A stretch of DNA of 9,539 bases from Methylovulum sp. (GTDB lineage: Bacteria; Pseudomonadota; Gammaproteobacteria; Methylococcales; Methylomonadaceae): NCBI GenBank assembly GCA_028713595.1, contig JAQTNZ010000008.1:7488-17026 (forward strand). The letters are read 5' to 3'. The notes under the pieces were generated by a model. The model saw only the letters and a program-made list of their open reading frames with translations. It was not told where the DNA came from and made no database searches. Both the position numbers and the translations under genes were made by a program. Of this stretch, positions 7,301 to 9,539 are shown one piece after another (positions within the stretch are counted from its first letter, which is position 1; each line of letters begins with the position of its first letter).

Positions 7301-7709
7301 CTTCGGTGACTAGGCTAGAAAAGTCTTCCGGCTTTTGCTTGGCTTGTTTTTGTTGCAGTTGTTGCAAATCTTTTTGCAGTTTTTTGATGGCTTCCGGGGC
7401 TTGCTTGGTCGCCAACTTGAATTCTTCGGTTTTGGACTTGAACAGCTCCACATTGGCAAGGTTATCTTGCGCGGAGTGATAAAACTTCAACACATTGGCC
7501 TTGGTTTTTTCATCAAAATCCTGACGGGCATTGATGGCATCGATTTTGGCCTGTAGCGCGTCTTTGCTGGTTTCCAAAATCGCCTTTGGGGCATTGGCGT
7601 GGCTTTGTGCAGCAACAGCGCCCATACCGGCAGCCATCAGCAAGGACAAAAAAATCAGCAAAGGCAGCTTTGCGTAAACACACATCACACGGTTATCTAT
7701 CAATTTCAT
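4302..7709 (-). CDS. Large mechanosensitive ion channel, MscK/MscM (KefA/YjeP) type
   Basis: This is a 1135-residue inner-membrane channel, similar in length to E. coli MscK and MscM. An N-terminal signal peptide (hydrophobic LPLLIFLSLLMAAGMGAVAAQSHA) is followed by a periplasmic coiled-coil region up to about residue 480 that matches the MscS porin-type domain. About eleven membrane segments follow between about 515 and 970. The C-terminal MscS domain has the pore helix GLGFGLQEIFANLVSGIILLF (from about 953), the beta domain ERPIRVGDTVTIGDVTGKV and the cytoplasmic alpha/beta part. Such channels open under membrane tension and release solutes during osmotic downshock. A TTG at 7721 would add four residues (MPDL); I prefer the ATG at 7709, though neither has a good ribosome site. 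MscK and MscM cannot be told apart here. The stop codon lies in a MITE target duplication. Confidence 0.93.
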   Translation of the reverse strand: MKLIDNRVMCVYAKLPLLIFLSLLMAAGMGAVAAQSHANAPKAILETSKDALQAKIDAINARQDFDEKTKANVLKFYHSAQDNLANVELFKSKTEEFKLATKQAPEAIKKLQKDLQQLQQKQAKQKPEDFSSLVTEELEQRLIIEKEKVSNLDEQLKKLDNELALQNNRPPLIRQETLDAQQDLDNSQKKLETPSTTGLKVEAEAEQLSLKTLLDARTAELKMLDIEAISNPVRVDLLKNQYQLLDVQKSALMPVLAAIDSLLAERRQQAAKQAQDALSQAEKDLAGKHPAIQAITRENIQFSKDLQTTTAKIDAYNEQENKLDAQVTEIDSDFKSAEKKISLAGLSPALGKILREQRRNLLTDIQHGVQAETVQNETAETSLALFKIEDKLKKLADVDHTLQQIMDTQVDPNMPNESRMMIQAELRVLMNSQKDLLNKLTVADDTFLRSLGDFDFARQQMVAQAKKFAAYLDERLLWVPSSEPINADFLPGLYHASQWLLSPLNWMGVIKDTLTALSYDPFLAFAAILSLLLLVFCQRWSKFRLITLSEQVGKFYSDRFLYTVKAFGHLLLIILPLPLMFYYWGWFLSHSLHVSDFSKATGVGFQVAAAPLFFLQFFYRLFAPQGIARKHFQWRQETASLFRGQIAWLRFITVPCVFLINSTGASGEALYSDNIGRLALVISLLAMAVFLRMILHPARGLLQYAIAANPQGWLNQLRYFWYLGAIALPLIIIGFAVAGYYLSALELQQQLVVTLRLVFLLMVFHEMVFRWLTLVNRQLAIENARQKRRLSALPERPQPIGGEDITLPLEEGLDIPKINAQTVKLLNVFICLTLIISIWMIWKNIFPAFSFLDHIELWEHQVTVDKQEIMQPVTLTNLLLAAMYVFITIVSVLNFSGLMEILWFRHLTIETGSRYAINKLAKYLLISIGFLCVANELGGSWAQVQWLVAALSVGLGFGLQEIFANLVSGIILLFERPIRVGDTVTIGDVTGKVSRIQMRATTIMDWDQKELIVPNKTFITNQLINWTLSDSITRVVIPVGIAYGTDLEQAHSLMLETVRDTPLVLAEPSPVVLLTGFGDSAVNFSIRVFVSEMSHRLQVIHDLHLRLERALREHHIEIPLPQREVHVRETVVQGA

Positions 7710-7848
7710 TAGGTCAGGCAAAGGGAAAGGCTACTACGGAACAAGGACAAAAGGAGATAACGCTTAGATTAATTGCTGGCTGATGGTTCAACTCCACAGG
7801 GGATCTGGGGCTATTTTCGGCAAAATAACGGCACACCTCACCGCTTTC

Positions 7849-7879
7849 TTAACAGTTATGCTTTTTTACCGATTATAAT
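7849..7879 (+). promoter_or_regulatory. Promoter of the 204-residue lipoprotein gene
   Basis: TATAAT (7874-7879) is a perfect -10 box; TTAACA (7849-7854) matches the -35 consensus at five of six, with a 19-nt spacer, slightly long. The transcript would begin near 7886, about 35 nt before the ATG at 7921. The rest of the 211-bp gap to the divergent channel gene shows no other clear element. Confidence 0.5.
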
Positions 7880-7920
7880 ACGCAACTATCCCACCACGCC
7901 CTTAGTCAATAGGACATTTT

Positions 7921-8535
7921 ATGAAAACACGCTTAAATATTTTGACGGTCGGTGTATGGTTGGCGTTGGCGGCTTGTTCCCATCAAGAAGCCAAACAAGA
8001 CACCCCCACCGTTGCCAAACAACCTGCTCCCGCCAGCCAGGACAACGCGCTGTTTTCCGGCCAAAATCCCGCTATGACCCTGCTTAAGGACGGAAAAAAA
8101 TTAAATTTGGTCAGGATTATGGATGGGGCTGCCTGTAAAAATGAGGCGCAAGGCGTAAAAGGCAGTTTTTTGATTTACGCCAACCCAGAGGATATGGAGC
8201 GCATCAAACGCGAACAAGGCACAAAAGTGTTCAGCGATTTTGAAAACAAAATCCAAACGTTTTCGGCTGAAGTTTTGCAACAGGCCGTTGAGGCCACCAA
8301 TCTGGACGACAACCCCTTTGCCCTAGGCAAAGATGAAGCCCAAGAAAAGCTCGCCAAGGATTTGGCCGCCCATTTTCAACAAGCCGCCGTTGCCGCCATT
8401 GACCGTTTTGAAAAAGACACCTCGTTGACTATCGACATTACCGCCTACCCACCTTCGCTGGAGTTTTACCGGCAAGGTTGCCAAGCGGCGCTCAATGAGT
8501 CTGTCGCCCCTGAAACCAGCCCGACCAAACCGTAA
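7921..8535 (+). CDS. Putative lipoprotein of unknown function
   Basis: The 204-residue product has a lipoprotein signal peptide with lipobox LAAC, so Cys19 should be lipidated after signal peptidase II cleavage. Residue 20 is Ser, consistent with outer-membrane sorting. A Pro/Ala/Gln-rich linker (about 21-50) leads to a compact domain of about 140 residues with a mainly helical middle part rich in charged residues (about 88-165). It has two cysteines, C72 (GAACKNEAQG) and C187 (RQGCQAAL), which could form a disulfide linking the ends of the domain. AGGA (7911-7914) lies 6 nt before the ATG. The maeB start is about 100 nt downstream on the same strand, so co-transcription is possible. I do not recognise the family. 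Confidence 0.85.
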   Translation: MKTRLNILTVGVWLALAACSHQEAKQDTPTVAKQPAPASQDNALFSGQNPAMTLLKDGKKLNLVRIMDGAACKNEAQGVKGSFLIYANPEDMERIKREQGTKVFSDFENKIQTFSAEVLQQAVEATNLDDNPFALGKDEAQEKLAKDLAAHFQQAAVAAIDRFEKDTSLTIDITAYPPSLEFYRQGCQAALNESVAPETSPTKP

Positions 8536-8561
8536 GAGGTTAACGGCCTTTACCTTAAATA

Positions 8562-8602
8562 CCGTCTGCTGGCAGGGATTGCCAACGCCAACGCGCAGAC
8601 GG
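8562..8602 (+). other. Nested inverted repeat in the maeB leader
   Basis: CCGTCTGC (8562-8569) pairs perfectly with GCAGACGG (8595-8602). Directly inside, TGGCA (8570-8574) pairs with TGCCA (8580-8584) around the 5-nt loop GGGAT, leaving a 10-nt bulge (8585-8594) on the 3' side. No T-run follows, so it is not a standard terminator. It ends 35 nt before the maeB ATG and could be an mRNA structure affecting maeB or the 3' end of the lipoprotein transcript. Confidence 0.5.
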
Positions 8603-8637
8603 ATACGCCCCCTACCGTAAAAGGACAACCACTGAAT

Positions 8638-9539
8638 ATGAATTCCTCGTTACCTAAAGAAGAACAGTGCCGCCAATTAAACCAAGCCGCCCTGGATTAC
8701 CACGAATTCCCCAAACCGGGCAAAATTAGCGTCACCCCGACCAAACAACTGACTTGCCAACGCGACTTGTCCTTGGCCTACTCACCAGGCGTGGCGGCGA
8801 CGTGCGAAAAAATCGTTGAAGACCCGCACAATGTCGCCCGTTTTACCGCCCGTGGCAATTTGGTGGCGGTCATCACCAATGGTACTGCGGTGTTGGGGCT
8901 GGGCAATATCGGCCCCTTAGCCGCCAAACCGGTCATGGAAGGCAAAGCGGTGTTGTTCAAAAAGTTTGCGGGAATTGACGTGTTTGATATTGAAATCAAC
9001 GAAAGCGATCCTGATAAGCTCTGTGACATCATTGCGTCCTTAGAGCCGACCTTTGGCGGCATTAACCTAGAAGACATCAAAGCCCCCGAATGTTTTTACA
9101 TTGAGCGCAAACTGCGCGGGCGTATGAAAATCCCCGTCTTCCATGACGACCAGCACGGCACGGCGATTATCGTCAGCGCGGCGATACTCAACGGCCTGAA
9201 AGTGGTCGGCAAAGATTTTAAGCATTGTAAACTAGTGGTGTCAGGGGCGGGTGCGGCGGCTTTAGCGTGTTTGGACTTGCTGGTCGATTTGGGCTTTCCG
9301 TTAGCCAATATTTTTGTCAGCGACTTGGCCGGGGTGGTTTACCAAGGCCGCACCGAACTGATGGACGATGATAAAGCCCGTTTTGCCCAAGACACCCCAG
9401 CGCGTACCTTAGCGGAACTGATACCGGATGCGGACGTGTTCTTAGGGTTATCGGCAGGCGGCGTGTTAAAGGCGGACATGGTCAAAAACATGGCGGCCAA
9501 GCCACTGATTATGGCCTTGGCCAATCCGACCCCCGAAAT
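8638..9539 (+). CDS. maeB: NADP-dependent malic enzyme MaeB, N-terminal part (runs off the right edge)
   Basis: The first 300 codons of MaeB are present. The family is about 760 residues, with a C-terminal phosphotransacetylase-like regulatory domain that is not in view. It converts malate and NADP+ to pyruvate, CO2 and NADPH in the cytoplasm. Visible motifs are LAYSPGVA with the catalytic tyrosine Y48, [12 protein letters not shown] at 81-92, [21 protein letters not shown] at 99-119 with the active-site lysine region, metal ligands in LEDIKAPE (144-151) and FHDDQHGTA (168-176), and the NADP-binding GAGAAA at 203-208. The similarity to E. coli MaeB is strong. A Shine-Dalgarno AAGGA (8621-8625) lies 12 nt before the ATG, which is long; an in-frame CTG at 8632 would be at 6 nt. 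The start is otherwise supported by the family N-terminus. Confidence 0.95.
   Translation, partial: MNSSLPKEEQCRQLNQAALDYHEFPKPGKISVTPTKQLTCQRDLSLAYSPGVAATCEKIVEDPHNVARFTARGNLVAVITNGTAVLGLGNIGPLAAKPVMEGKAVLFKKFAGIDVFDIEINESDPDKLCDIIASLEPTFGGINLEDIKAPECFYIERKLRGRMKIPVFHDDQHGTAIIVSAAILNGLKVVGKDFKHCKLVVSGAGAAALACLDLLVDLGFPLANIFVSDLAGVVYQGRTELMDDDKARFAQDTPARTLAELIPDADVFLGLSAGGVLKADMVKNMAAKPLIMALANPTPE

Noticed and set aside
7751..8087. Plus-strand frame beginning near 7773, preceded by the Shine-Dalgarno-like AAGGAG
   Set aside because: It starts with TTG, runs out of frame into the lipoprotein gene with a clear signal peptide at 7921, and shows no protein-like features.

Overview
The window looks like chromosomal DNA of a gammaproteobacterium. 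The proteins YchF, AlaC, the large MscK/MscM-type channel and MaeB read closely like the gammaproteobacterial forms, and overall base composition is balanced. A methanotroph-like lineage (Methylococcales) is possible, but that is only an impression. There is no phage, plasmid, CRISPR or large defence locus. Most of the window is housekeeping, with one small accessory pocket.

Layout. The left edge cuts a tRNA-Met(CAT) gene on the minus strand, whose promoter overlaps the stop codon of ychF, also minus. An AT-rich gap of about 330 bp separates ychF from a plus-strand EVE-domain protein gene. That gene converges on a 67-residue lipoprotein gene (minus), followed upstream on the same strand by the PLP aminotransferase alaC. 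Next is the accessory pocket: a hicB-hicA toxin-antitoxin pair with an 8-nt overlap, a short spacer, and a 114-bp non-coding insertion that has long terminal inverted repeats and an 11-bp target duplication, i.e. a MITE. The MITE sits exactly at the 3' end of a 1135-residue MscK/MscM-type mechanosensitive channel gene (minus). Divergent from the channel gene is a 204-residue lipoprotein gene (plus), followed by the first 300 codons of maeB (NADP-malic enzyme), which runs off the right edge.

Function. AlaC (pyruvate to alanine) and MaeB (malate to pyruvate) both act at the pyruvate node but are far apart and on opposite strands, so there is no evidence of co-regulation. The channel and the two lipoproteins belong to the cell envelope. 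HicBA is a self-contained translation-inhibiting module.

The most notable finding is the MITE. Its target duplication carries the last two sense codons and the stop codon of the channel gene, so the insertion left the protein unchanged. A second shared 11-bp motif (GCCATCCGCCT) downstream of both alaC and the ancestral channel-gene end hints at a REP-like intergenic repeat family. I found no convincing undescribed multigene system.
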